This document shows positions 1-7,560 of a stretch of 20,648 bases of DNA, in pieces. Numbering within the stretch: the stretch's first letter is position 1; every line of letters starts with the position of its first letter. The stretch spans positions 1 through 20,648 of the forward strand of contig CAZVZM010000034.1 in the NCBI GenBank assembly GCA_964630835.1, in the 5' to 3' direction. The notes below the pieces were generated by a model. The model was not told the DNA's origin. It worked only from the letters and a program-made list of their open reading frames with translations, and searched no databases. The translations under genes and the position numbers were made by a program. Source of the stretch: Halarsenatibacter sp964630835 (GTDB taxonomy: Bacteria; Bacillota; Halanaerobiia; Halanaerobiales; Halarsenatibacteraceae).

Positions 1-44
1 GCTCACAATGAAATTTTTCCTCTGCTTCAGTTTAGTTTTCGGCC
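1..44. repeat. Dispersed inverted-repeat element, copy R1 (partial, cut by window start)
   Basis: Positions 4-44 are identical, base for base, to 7324-7364 and 20474-20514 (41 bp), in the same orientation. The left terminal arm lies outside the window. After GGCC at 41-44 the sequence leaves the consensus: it continues CAAAAAAGTTATG instead of TGGACCTGACTC, and no right half (CTTCGAAAAATTT block) follows. The copy is therefore truncated or interrupted at the GGCC point where copy R4 carries an insertion. It sits 46 bp beyond the stop codon of the gene at 91-837. Confidence 0.85.
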
Positions 45-90
45 CAAAAAAGTTATGAAAAGTCTCAAATTATATTTTCCTTAAAGATAC

Positions 91-837
91 TCAGCGCAGA
101 GGAAATTTATCAAGCCAGGGACTTTCAGGATATATATCCAGAGCTTCAAGTCTGAGCTCTTCTACCTTATCCTCTTCACCGTCCTCTTCATATTTTCCCG
201 CCAGAACATTTAAAGCGGCGAGATTTAAAACGGGGTGTCCTGCCTCCTTTATTTGCTGTAAAATCTTTCGACCTCTATCTCTATCTCCTCCCACTCTCTC
301 GGGGGCGCTTAAAAGAAAGCTGGCCATAACCAGCTCAGACATCCATCTATCGCCGGATAGCTCCTCCATCTTTTCCAGGTAATCCTCAGCCTGACCCGCA
401 TTTCTTATTATGAAAAAGGTGCCTCTGTAATCAAATAGCTGACTCAAAGATTCAACAGCCAGGCGGGCAGCACGACCCGTCTCCTTTTTATCCAGCGCCT
501 TCTCAGCAAGCTCGTAGGCCCTTTCGAAATTATCCCGGGGAGAGTCAGCATCTCTGACCTCCTTGATTTCACCGCGAAAAACTTCTATTTCAGCCAGAGC
601 CACCAGACCTTCAAAGCTTTCCCCGCCTTCATCAAGCTCCCTCTCGCGCCGGGATAGCTCTTCCAGAACATGATCAACATCCCCCTGCTCATAAAATTGA
701 ATGCTCAAATCATTTAATTCTCCCCGGTACAGAGGTTTTTCCTCTGCAGCACCTGCATGAATAGCTGTCGAGACGGTAAAAAAACAAAAAACAAGAGCAA
801 AAATCAGTGGTATAAAAATTGATCGAATAATTTTCAT
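91..837 (-). CDS. Exported helical-repeat (TPR-like) protein, unknown function
   Basis: This 248-residue protein has a clear Sec signal peptide: MKIIR, then a hydrophobic stretch to about residue 28, with a likely cleavage at AGA|AE near residue 31. The mature part is acidic and almost wholly helical. Amphipathic segments (near AYELAEKALDKKE and DRGRKILQQIKEAGHP) and a PERVGGDRDRG stretch resemble tetratricopeptide-type repeats of periplasmic proteins, including those linked to TRAP transporters. I see no catalytic motif. The ATG has GAGGAG upstream with a rather long spacing. The gene follows anmK after 80 bp and may be the last gene of the salvage operon, so a periplasmic scaffold or binding role is possible, but that is only an inference from position. 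Confidence 0.75.
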   Translation of the reverse strand: MKIIRSIFIPLIFALVFCFFTVSTAIHAGAAEEKPLYRGELNDLSIQFYEQGDVDHVLEELSRRERELDEGGESFEGLVALAEIEVFRGEIKEVRDADSPRDNFERAYELAEKALDKKETGRAARLAVESLSQLFDYRGTFFIIRNAGQAEDYLEKMEELSGDRWMSELVMASFLLSAPERVGGDRDRGRKILQQIKEAGHPVLNLAALNVLAGKYEEDGEEDKVEELRLEALDIYPESPWLDKFPLR

Positions 838-917
838 TATTTATTCTCCTCAGGTAATTTTGGACCATATCGATTTCATTCACAGCAATCATTGACTTGA
901 TTTTACCATTTTAAATT

Positions 918-2285
918 TTACGAATCAACAGGAGTAATATTTCCCAGCACTACCTCTCTTTCAGCCCCTGTAACCGCCGGCAGGTTTCCCGACTCTCCTC
1001 TGCTGGTGAGCCAGGCAAGCATGGCAAAAGCTGCCGCTTCCTTTTCGTCGGCACCGAGCGGGGGAAATTCTCCCCTGTGTTTTTCTTTAGCTTCGGCAAA
1101 TTTCAAAACCTCTACTGGAGGTCCGCATGCCTCATCAACCTCAGATTCCAGCTTTCTCATCAATTCCCTGTTATGTATGCCTCCGCCGCTGACAATTACC
1201 TCAATCTCAGGTTTAATACTGGATTCCTTCTTTTTACCCCTGGATATCTCATCCCTTTTATCATCCCGGCAGTCCTCATTTCCGCATCCTACCGGATTCC
1301 CCTCCCTGTCAATATACTTCTTAAATTGCTGGGTTACTGCCTTCGCAGCACTTCGGGCAGTAAATGCCGTCAGGGTTGCCAGAATATCCTCCTCGCTCAG
1401 ACTATTTCTCCGGGAGAATTTCCAGAATTCATTTAAAAATTTGCTGTCAAAATCACTGCGCCCGGTGGAGCGAGACAGAGGACGCTGAAAAAAATCATGA
1501 GAAAATAAATATTTTATTCCCTCCTCGCTAACCCGACCACCGGCAGCCATTTCCCCACCGGGATCGAAATCTCTAACTCCACCGGTGATCCGTCTAACCG
1601 CCGCATCAATTAACATATTGCCGGGACCTGTATCGCTGCCTCTTACTCCTGAGCGGCTGCATGCAGCCGGCAGAAATGTATAATTCGCTATGCCGCCAAT
1701 ATTCAGCATAAATCTGTGACGGTCCTCGCGACGATAGAGGAGATAATCGATCAAAGGAACGAGAGGAGCTCCCTCTCCGCCGGCGGCAATATCGCGCTGA
1801 CGAAAATTGCTTACAGCAGGTATACCGCTATTTTCCACCAGTATGGATGGACAATCCAGCTGCAGAGTATGCACACTCTCTCCAGGACTGTGATAGACGG
1901 TCTGTCCGTGGCTGCCGACAAGATCAACATCCTCACTATCAATATCAGTTTTTGACATAAGCTCCTCAAGGCAGTTCCAATAAAATTTTCCCAGCCGTCT
2001 CTTTAAGTGAGATATCTCCCGCGCGCAGCCGCCCTCTAAACCTCCCTCCGCCAGATTCATCAATCTCTCTTTCAGATGGAGGGGATAGGCCCGGCAGTTA
2101 AAGGCATGTTTTTTAACTGATAGAACTTTCCGGGGATGATTTACATCATTGCTATTCTCCTCTTTCTCCCATATATCAATGATGATTGCATCGACGCCAT
2201 CCATGGAGGTCCCGGACATAAGGCCGGCAGCCGTGCATCCATGTTTAAACGCCCCTCGATTAAATATATCCTGATTATCCATCAT
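918..2285 (-). CDS. anmK: Anhydro-N-acetylmuramic acid kinase (AnmK)
   Basis: AnmK opens and phosphorylates 1,6-anhydro-MurNAc with ATP, giving MurNAc-6-phosphate, the MurQ substrate. Family motifs are all present: GLMSGTSMDGVDA (residues 21-33), GSHGQTVYHSP (124-134), NIGGIANYT (195-203), DTGPGN (218-223, carrying the presumed catalytic Asp), VSGGGIHN (365-372), and a C-terminal EAAAFAMLAWL with a TGAE..VLGNI end. The protein is 455 residues against roughly 370-390 usual. The excess is mainly a charged insertion at about 325-358, containing CGNEDC, just before the SGGG motif. The start has GGAGG six bases upstream, and its ATGA overlaps the stop of the upstream serine hydrolase, so the two are translationally coupled. 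Anhydro-MurNAc arises from lytic transglycosylases, which fits a diderm cell. Confidence 0.95.
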   Translation of the reverse strand: MMDNQDIFNRGAFKHGCTAAGLMSGTSMDGVDAIIIDIWEKEENSNDVNHPRKVLSVKKHAFNCRAYPLHLKERLMNLAEGGLEGGCAREISHLKRRLGKFYWNCLEELMSKTDIDSEDVDLVGSHGQTVYHSPGESVHTLQLDCPSILVENSGIPAVSNFRQRDIAAGGEGAPLVPLIDYLLYRREDRHRFMLNIGGIANYTFLPAACSRSGVRGSDTGPGNMLIDAAVRRITGGVRDFDPGGEMAAGGRVSEEGIKYLFSHDFFQRPLSRSTGRSDFDSKFLNEFWKFSRRNSLSEEDILATLTAFTARSAAKAVTQQFKKYIDREGNPVGCGNEDCRDDKRDEISRGKKKESSIKPEIEVIVSGGGIHNRELMRKLESEVDEACGPPVEVLKFAEAKEKHRGEFPPLGADEKEAAAFAMLAWLTSRGESGNLPAVTGAEREVVLGNITPVDS

Positions 2286-3424
2286 CTCGATCCTCCGCTT
2301 TCAAAGCAAAAAGTATTTTTCCGGCTCACTTCCGCTGCAATCAAGTTGTGCAGCCGCGGCCTGAGAGATATAATCTGCTTATTTTCCCGGCCATAATACA
2401 CTCTGTTGCTCAAAAGAATCACTGTTAACTCTCTTTCAGGATCATGCCAGAGAGATGTACCGGTAAATCCTGTATGTCCTATGCTGCTGCTTCCAAAATA
2501 AACACCGGCTGAGCTGTTAAGCCCATCAGATATATCCCAGCCCAATCCCCGTGCCTTTAACCCGTCTCCCGTCCTATCGCCGGTCATTAAAGAGAGACTG
2601 GCCGGTGAGAGGATATCGCCATCTTTCGATTTTTCCGGTGTGAGAGCCTCAGCAAGAGTATGAAGATCCTCCAGGCAGGAAAAGAGACCGGCCTGACCGC
2701 TTGCTCCTCCCAGAAAATAGCAGTTTTCATCATGAACCTCTCCTCGCGGCCGGCGTTCCCGCCATGAGCAGTATTCCGTGGGAGCAATTTTCTCCCGACT
2801 CATCTGCAAAGGAGGCTTTAGGGGATTAAAGTCGGTCCTTGAAAGATTCAGGTGAGATATGATATTTTTTCGAATATATTCGGCAAAGGACAGGCCACTA
2901 ACCCTCTCAATTAAATAGGCCAGAAGCAAAAAGTTGGGATCGCTGTAGATAACTTTAACCCCCGGAGGCCGCTGAGGATTCAAATTTAGTAAAAATGAAA
3001 GGGCTTCCTCTCTCCGAAAATTTTCTTCGCTGGAAATTTCCTTCCACAACTTCACAATTGCAGGCAGTCCGGAGGTGTGAGCAAGCAGATGTTCGATTTT
3101 TATTCTGCCGTATTCCATCCCTGCCGCCGGAAAATATTCTCTTATACTGTCATTGAGATTTATTCTGCCCCTCTCCACCAGCTGCATAACAGCAGGCGCG
3201 GTAGCAAGTACCTTGGTTAAAGAAGCAAGATCGTATACAGTTTGAGGAGAAACGCTCCTCTCTTTATCGGCACTCAAATATCCCCGGCAGCGGATAACAA
3301 TCGGTTTCCCCCTGAAAAATACACCCAGGGCAGCGCCCGGAAAGACCTCTTTTTCCAGAGCTTCCTCCAGAAGAGAATCTATTCTCACTGTTCCTTTTTG
3401 GGACAGAAGGCTGATTTCCTCCAT
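2282..3424 (-). CDS. Beta-lactamase-fold serine hydrolase, AmiE/YbbE-like
   Basis: A class C beta-lactamase/penicillin-binding-fold hydrolase of 380 residues. The catalytic motifs are Ser68-Leu-Thr-Lys71 (SxxK), Tyr160-Ser-Asp (the YxN-type motif, with Asp) and His317-Thr-Gly (the KTG-type motif). In Bacillus subtilis the homologous position in the mur cluster holds YbbE/AmiE, an N-acetylmuramyl-L-alanine amidase that strips peptides from MurNAc; by family and context that is the best guess here. An esterase or D,D-peptidase role is not excluded. I chose the ATG at 3424 because AAAGGAG precedes it at good spacing; an in-frame ATG at 3448 lacks this. No signal peptide is visible, unlike the exported Bacillus protein, so it should act in the cytoplasm. 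It overlaps anmK by four bases. Confidence 0.85.
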   Translation of the reverse strand: MEEISLLSQKGTVRIDSLLEEALEKEVFPGAALGVFFRGKPIVIRCRGYLSADKERSVSPQTVYDLASLTKVLATAPAVMQLVERGRINLNDSIREYFPAAGMEYGRIKIEHLLAHTSGLPAIVKLWKEISSEENFRREEALSFLLNLNPQRPPGVKVIYSDPNFLLLAYLIERVSGLSFAEYIRKNIISHLNLSRTDFNPLKPPLQMSREKIAPTEYCSWRERRPRGEVHDENCYFLGGASGQAGLFSCLEDLHTLAEALTPEKSKDGDILSPASLSLMTGDRTGDGLKARGLGWDISDGLNSSAGVYFGSSSIGHTGFTGTSLWHDPERELTVILLSNRVYYGRENKQIISLRPRLHNLIAAEVSRKNTFCFESGGSR

Positions 3425-3444
3425 ACTATGCTCCTTTCTAAAAT

Positions 3445-3480
3445 ACAAAACTTCTTCGATATAACAAAACTTCTTCGATA
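3445..3480. repeat. Two tandem copies of a 17-bp sequence (period 19)
   Basis: ACAAAACTTCTTCGATA occurs at 3445-3461 and again, identical, at 3464-3480. It lies in the leader just upstream of the serine hydrolase ribosome binding site and directly abuts the miniature repeat R2. On the minus strand it reads TATCGAAGAAGTTTTGT. It could be two protein-binding sites or a small duplication; the sequence does not decide. Confidence 0.8.
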
Positions 3481-3540
3481 GGACATGAAGCCAATTGGTT
3501 CTTCGAAAAATTTCGAGTATCCCTCCGCCTCATAGCTTCC
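3481..3540. repeat. Dispersed inverted-repeat element, copy R2 (60-bp miniature form)
   Basis: The right half (CTTCGAAAAATTTCGAGTAT at 3501-3520, then CATAGCTTCC at 3531-3540) matches the right halves of copies R3 and R4. The left end GGACATGAAGCC (3481-3492) is a shortened form of the GGAAGCTATGAAGC left end of R3. The 41-bp core and the CTGACTCAGG segment are missing, so this looks like an internal-deletion derivative that keeps both ends. It lies between the murR-like and serine hydrolase genes. Confidence 0.7.
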
Positions 3541-3590
3541 TATAATAAGAGGTAATCAGTTATCAGTTTACAGGCAATATGTCTTAAATT

Positions 3591-4451
3591 TCAATAGAGG
3601 TCAATTTTGCTCGATTTAATGGCCTCTCTCGTTCGTCGAAGTGCCTCATTTGTATCCTCATAACGGTAAAGAGCCGTCCTTAAAAAAAGCATATCAATAA
3701 TGGATAGCTGAGCGAGCCGGGATGCCATAGCTCCACCTCTGAAAGGGGTCTCCTGAGAAAAATTTATAAGCAGTATATCAGCCCTTTCCGCCAGAGGTGA
3801 GCCCGCCTGTGATGTGATAGCAATAAGCTTTGAATCCATCTCCTCAAGCACGTTCACGACCTCCAGAATTTCTCTGGTTCGGCCGGAATTTGATATCGCC
3901 ACTGTCACATCCTCTTCGCTCAAATTTGCTGAGAGCATTTTTTGTTCGTGCACATCGGTGGCGGCAGCAGCAGGAAGAGCAATTCTTCTAAATTTTAGCT
4001 CAGCATCTCTGGCCACCAGCGCCGAAGCCCCATAACCAAAAAAGTAGCGCCCCTCTGCCTCAAGCAAAGATTTTGCGGCAAGATCAATTTTTTCCTCCTC
4101 TAGCAGCTGACCGGTGTTTTGAAGGGATTCCTGGTGAAGCTGAAAAAGTTTGTTTTTGACCTCCTCGGTGTCGTCCCGGGGCTTTATCTCGCCATAAATT
4201 TTATCCTCTTTTTCCGCTCCCTCCCCATCCTCACGGGCCAGGATAATTTTAAGCTCCTGAAAACCGCTCAAACCGATATTCTGACAGAATTTAACCACAG
4301 TCGCCTCACTCACATCTGCTTTTTCTGCCAGAACCGTTATGGAGGAATACACCACCTCCTCCGGATTATCCAGCACATAATCGGCCACCCGCCGCTGAGA
4401 GGGATTAAGGTCCTGTTTGTAGCTCTTTATTCGAAGTTTTCCTGAGATCAT
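3591..4451 (-). CDS. murR: MurR/RpiR-family transcriptional regulator (HTH plus SIS domain)
   Basis: A 286-residue RpiR-type regulator. Residues 1-75 form the helix-turn-helix domain (LNPSQRRVADYVLDNPEEV, then the helix pair around VLAEKADVSEATVVKFCQNIG). About 120-250 is a sugar-isomerase (SIS) domain with FFGYGAS (137-143) and AISNSGRTREI (185-195), which binds a sugar phosphate. In Escherichia coli and Bacillus, MurR responds to MurNAc-6-phosphate, and the neighbours here (kinase, nagZ, anmK, murQ) point to the same ligand. I chose the ATG at 4451 because GGAGGTGATT lies directly upstream; an upstream open extension in this frame runs into the kinase gene and looks spurious. The gap to the kinase is 32 bp. 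Its operator was not identified. Confidence 0.85.
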   Translation of the reverse strand: MISGKLRIKSYKQDLNPSQRRVADYVLDNPEEVVYSSITVLAEKADVSEATVVKFCQNIGLSGFQELKIILAREDGEGAEKEDKIYGEIKPRDDTEEVKNKLFQLHQESLQNTGQLLEEEKIDLAAKSLLEAEGRYFFGYGASALVARDAELKFRRIALPAAAATDVHEQKMLSANLSEEDVTVAISNSGRTREILEVVNVLEEMDSKLIAITSQAGSPLAERADILLINFSQETPFRGGAMASRLAQLSIIDMLFLRTALYRYEDTNEALRRTREAIKSSKIDLY

Positions 4452-4483
4452 AATCACCTCCACATTAAAAAAACGGCCAAAAT

Positions 4484-5422
4484 TTAATCCCCTAAAAATT
4501 TTCCCACTTCCCGGCTGGAAAACTGCTCTGATTTCTTCATTGCATACAGTGCTGCTCCAAAACACTGGTTGAGATCCGGGCTCACCTCATATTCAATGAC
4601 ATTCTCATGTTTTTCCAAAAACCCTCCCAGGAGGAAAGTGTAATAATCGCTGTGAGACAAACCGCCGGAAATAGCTGCCCGCCGCCCGGAGGGTTTGAGC
4701 TTTGCAAGCACCGCAATTATATCGAAACCAAATTCCCTAACCTGCTCCTTAACAAGGCTTTTTTCAGGCTGTCTTCCCTCTTTAGCTCTCTTGAGCAGGG
4801 CTGGAGCTGCGGTGGCAAGCTCTCTTCTCGGCAGAGGATGAGAGTAGACAAGAGAAAAGAGCGCTTCTGTATCTTCCAGTTCTAACTCATCGAGGATCCA
4901 GTCCAGCATCGCATCCTCATCCCGGCGATGCTTTATCTTGAGTGCCAGGCCAATAGCTTCCAGCACCATCCGGCAGCCTCCCCCTTCATCACCCAGCAGA
5001 GGACCGGCTCCTCCGCTGCGAAAAATTTCGCCCTGCCGACTGCGGGCATAGGCTATACTGCCCGTTCCCGCCAATCCTACAGCGCCGGCTCCTCGGGGCC
5101 AGGCCGCCAGAACAGCTGCCCTTCCATCATCAAGCACATGGACTTCTCGCGCCAGTTCAGTCTGATTAAGCCGGCTTTTAAGCTGTTCTGCCTGCTTTTT
5201 GCGGCCGCAGCCAGCCGCCCCCACTCCCAGTATCGAGAGGTTAAAATTTTCCCCCCCGGAAACTGTTTTTTGCAGGATCTTTTCCACAGCCTCCGCCGAC
5301 TTTTCAGGACCTGCTGATAAAACATTGAAACCTCTCCCCCGGACTCTGCTCTCAAGATGACCGCTTTTAGAAAAAATACAGCAGCTAATTTTACTTGCCC
5401 CCAGATCCACACCTGCTATCAT
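4484..5422 (-). CDS. murK: BadF/BadG-family N-acetylmuramate/N-acetylglucosamine kinase (MurK-like)
   Basis: An ASKHA-fold kinase of about 312 residues. Visible elements are the phosphate-1 loop DLGASK (6-11), the DDG motif near 98-100 with the presumed catalytic Asp, GTGS (119-122), the SGGAGPLLGDEGGG stretch (136-149) typical of GlcNAc-type kinases, and a late ISGGLSH adenosine motif. Clostridium acetobutylicum MurK, in the same family and next to nagZ, phosphorylates both MurNAc and GlcNAc at C6; the adjacency here supports that assignment, but a GlcNAc-only kinase cannot be excluded. Translation is coupled to nagZ: a TTG at 5428 overlaps the nagZ stop (TTGA), and an ATG follows at 5422, which I prefer. 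It should supply MurNAc-6-phosphate to MurQ. Confidence 0.8.
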   Translation of the reverse strand: MIAGVDLGASKISCCIFSKSGHLESRVRGRGFNVLSAGPEKSAEAVEKILQKTVSGGENFNLSILGVGAAGCGRKKQAEQLKSRLNQTELAREVHVLDDGRAAVLAAWPRGAGAVGLAGTGSIAYARSRQGEIFRSGGAGPLLGDEGGGCRMVLEAIGLALKIKHRRDEDAMLDWILDELELEDTEALFSLVYSHPLPRRELATAAPALLKRAKEGRQPEKSLVKEQVREFGFDIIAVLAKLKPSGRRAAISGGLSHSDYYTFLLGGFLEKHENVIEYEVSPDLNQCFGAALYAMKKSEQFSSREVGKFLGD

Positions 5423-5424
5423 AT

Positions 5425-7143
5425 TCAATCTTTCCCGGGCAGACTGACCGGCAGGCTGCCAGCCGGTTCATCTTCGCCGGTTAATATTTCGAAGATGGAA
5501 GAGATGTGCATGGGGCTGCTGTCATAAGTAATCAGCACTTCAGCCTGTTTCAATTTATCAAGTCCATAGGGGCTGCGCTGGATGACAAAAACTGCCGGCA
5601 TCTTTGACTCCGCCATAAATACCAGGGGATTGAACCATCCGGGCTCTTCCTGCAGTTCCTCCATAAAAACGACGGCTCCAGGCAGCTTTTTCCCCTCCTC
5701 ACTCAAATTTTTGCGGGCGGAGAATACCAGTTCATCTATTTTTTTCTGCCCCGGGGATCTTAGTATTCTGGGATCAAAATCATTTTCCGCCAATTTCCGG
5801 GCAAGTATCTCTATATCTGTATCTAAATCCTCAAACTCTCTGTTCCTCTGTCCGCTCTCCACCGCTGTCTTTCCTTCCTCAGCCCTCATATCGATAAGCC
5901 AGAGCTGGGGTAACTCATCGGGGTTAAAAGGCAGATATCGCCGGGAACCGGGCAGCCTGGTGATGGCATGGCGGGCAATTTTCTCAGCTGCTCTTTTGCC
6001 CCGGTTTTTTAAAGAGGTAAACTTTTCTTGAGAAAAAGATTTCTCAGCTGCAAAACTATCCATAAAATCTCCCTGCGAAATTTTAAGCTTCAGCTGAATT
6101 ATCCTCCTTACCGAGCGATCAATTCTCTTCCGGGAAATCCTCCCCTCCTTCACAGCCTCCTCCAGTTTTTTAAATGCCTTAATCTGCAGCGAGCGGCTGT
6201 GGGAGATAAGCGCTATATCGCAGCCGGCTGCAACAGCCCGGACAGCCCCCTCAGCAGTTCCGGTTACCCCTCTGATCCCCTCCATTTCCAGACAATCAGT
6301 AATTATGATGCCGGAAAAATTGAGCTCCTCCCGCAAAAGCTCATAAACAACTTTGGATGAAAGGGTAGCTGGCTCCTTTCGGCTTCCCGTAAGTGCTGGA
6401 AAGGCAATATGGGCCATCATAATGCTCTCCACACCCGCCTCTATAGCAGCTCTGAAAGGAGCAAGCTCCACCCGCTCAAGCCTTTCGCGGTCATGCTCTA
6501 TCACCGGCAGATCGTGATGAGAATCAACTTCAGTATCTCCGTGCCCGGGAAAATGTTTGCCGCAGGCAGCAATTTCTTTTTCCTGTAATCCCTCTATGTA
6601 AACCCGGCCCAGCTCTGCCACTTTTTCGGGATCGCCCCCGGCTGCCCTGACTCCAATGATGGGATTTTGGGGATTGTTGTTAACATCCAGAACAGGAGCG
6701 AGATTGAAATTTACTCCCAGATAGCGAAGCTCCCGGGCCTTGGCCGCTGCCATCTCCTTAAGAGCTTTAGTATCATCTGCAGCTCCCCAGCTCATGGCTC
6801 CGGGATAATGTGTCATGCCCGGAACCCGGGTAACAATACCGCCCTCTTCATCTGCCGCAATCAGAAGGGGAAGTCCGATGGTGTTACAGGACAGCTCCTG
6901 GAGATTGCGGGAAAGCTTAAATACCTGGCGGGGATTTTTTAGATTGCGGGCAAAATAGATAATACCTCCGGGTCTGTATTCAGATATCATCTCTTCCAGC
7001 TCGGGAGTTATCTCCTCACCGTAAAAACCCACCATCATCATCTGTCCTATCTTTTCTTTCAAACTCAAGCGAGAAATAATATGATCGGCTCTGCTTTTGA
7101 GGTCCGATGAGTTTTCTGATTTTGGTTTCATGTTTTTTTCCAT
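5425..7143 (-). CDS. nagZ: Beta-N-acetylhexosaminidase NagZ (glycoside hydrolase family 3)
   Basis: NagZ removes non-reducing GlcNAc from GlcNAc-MurNAc (peptides). The family 3 signature KHFPGHGDTEVDSHHDLP (residues 196-213) carries the His of the His-Asp catalytic pair, and IITDCLEMEGI holds the nucleophilic Asp at about 283. Residues 1-370 form the TIM barrel; about 380-572 is a second domain, as in Bacillus-type NagZ and unlike the roughly 340-residue single-domain enzyme of enterobacteria. No signal peptide is seen, so it should be cytoplasmic. The ATG at 7143 has GGAAGG eight bases upstream; the in-frame ATG at 7179 has none. Its stop overlaps the possible TTG start of the kinase. Upstream lies a repeat-rich gap of about 400 bp, so nagZ may start its own transcript. 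Confidence 0.93.
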   Translation of the reverse strand: MEKNMKPKSENSSDLKSRADHIISRLSLKEKIGQMMMVGFYGEEITPELEEMISEYRPGGIIYFARNLKNPRQVFKLSRNLQELSCNTIGLPLLIAADEEGGIVTRVPGMTHYPGAMSWGAADDTKALKEMAAAKARELRYLGVNFNLAPVLDVNNNPQNPIIGVRAAGGDPEKVAELGRVYIEGLQEKEIAACGKHFPGHGDTEVDSHHDLPVIEHDRERLERVELAPFRAAIEAGVESIMMAHIAFPALTGSRKEPATLSSKVVYELLREELNFSGIIITDCLEMEGIRGVTGTAEGAVRAVAAGCDIALISHSRSLQIKAFKKLEEAVKEGRISRKRIDRSVRRIIQLKLKISQGDFMDSFAAEKSFSQEKFTSLKNRGKRAAEKIARHAITRLPGSRRYLPFNPDELPQLWLIDMRAEEGKTAVESGQRNREFEDLDTDIEILARKLAENDFDPRILRSPGQKKIDELVFSARKNLSEEGKKLPGAVVFMEELQEEPGWFNPLVFMAESKMPAVFVIQRSPYGLDKLKQAEVLITYDSSPMHISSIFEILTGEDEPAGSLPVSLPGKD

Positions 7144-7303
7144 GATCACTGCCTTCCTTTCATTCACTGTTGTTTTCATTGTTATTTATGGTTGCACTGC
7201 ATAAATTCGATATACCTAAATTTTAAAATATGATCCCCGGCGCATTATGCATCTTTATAATTAGTTATTCAGTAAAATGACTCTTCTCAGTGCAATCATT
7301 CGT

Positions 7304-7419
7304 GGAAGCTATGAAGCTTAGCCCACAATGAAATTTTTCCTCTGCTTCAGTTTAGTTTTCGGCCTGGACCTGACTCAGGCTTCGAAAAATTTAGAGTATC
7401 ACTTCGCCGCGTAGCTTCC
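7304..7419. repeat. Dispersed inverted-repeat element, copy R3 (complete, about 116 bp)
   Basis: This is the only full copy. The end arms GGAAGCTATG (7304-7313) and CGTAGCTTCC (7410-7419) are inverted repeats with one mismatch. Inside, AAATTTTTC (7331-7339) can pair with GAAAAATTT (from 7383), and CCTGACTCAGG (7368-7378) forms a small hairpin, so the whole unit folds into a long imperfect stem-loop on either strand. The 41-bp core (7324-7364) is identical in R1 and R4. The element has no transposase and looks like a MITE- or REP-like repeat, or a repeated RNA structure. Confidence 0.8.
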
Positions 7420-7560
7420 TATAAAATTTACAACCCCCCATAAAAACTTTTCATAAAAAGTGAAAGTATTAAGCAAATATGACCCGCCAGCATATTTAGC
7501 ATTTTTTCAAGCAAACGTTTTTAGAAAAGAAACGTTGAAAAAATAAATATATTTACTTCA
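7420..7560. other. Gap rich in inverted repeats downstream of namZ
   Basis: No gene is visible here. Two structures stand out. AAATATG (7475-7481) and CATATTT (7491-7497) form a perfect 7-bp inverted repeat with a 9-bp spacer. At 7501-7544, ATTTTTTCAA-gcaaa-CGTTT pairs with AAACGTTGAAAAAAT as a 15-bp stem with a 5-nt bulge and a 9-nt loop. On the minus strand the larger hairpin lies 16 bases past the namZ stop and could end or protect the namZ transcript, but no U-run follows it, so it is not a classical terminator. Confidence 0.6.

Noticed and set aside
11..108. Stem between the repeat core (CCTCTGC near 19-25) and the end of the gene at 91-837 (GCAGAGG at 96-102).
   Set aside because: The pairing is short, the gene side is coding sequence, and chance is likely.
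1006..1488. Plus-strand open frames across the window, such as those over anmK, nagZ and murQ.
   Set aside because: Each lies antisense to a gene with clear family motifs, shows low-complexity Ser/Leu-rich translation and has no recognisable domain.
3445..3480. Tandem 17-bp repeats as a CRISPR array.
   Set aside because: There are only two copies with a 2-bp gap, so no spacers.
4452..4565. N-terminal extension of the MurR-like regulator (38 residues).
   Set aside because: It overlaps the end of the kinase gene, has no family similarity, and a strong ribosome binding site precedes the ATG at 4451.
7304..7419. Possible signal-recognition-particle RNA origin of the repeat: the minus strand has GTCAGGTCC and GAAGCAG, as in the SRP RNA tip.
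   Set aside because: The two words are 17 bases apart instead of about 5, the symmetric loop is missing, and the rest does not fit; chance resemblance is more likely.
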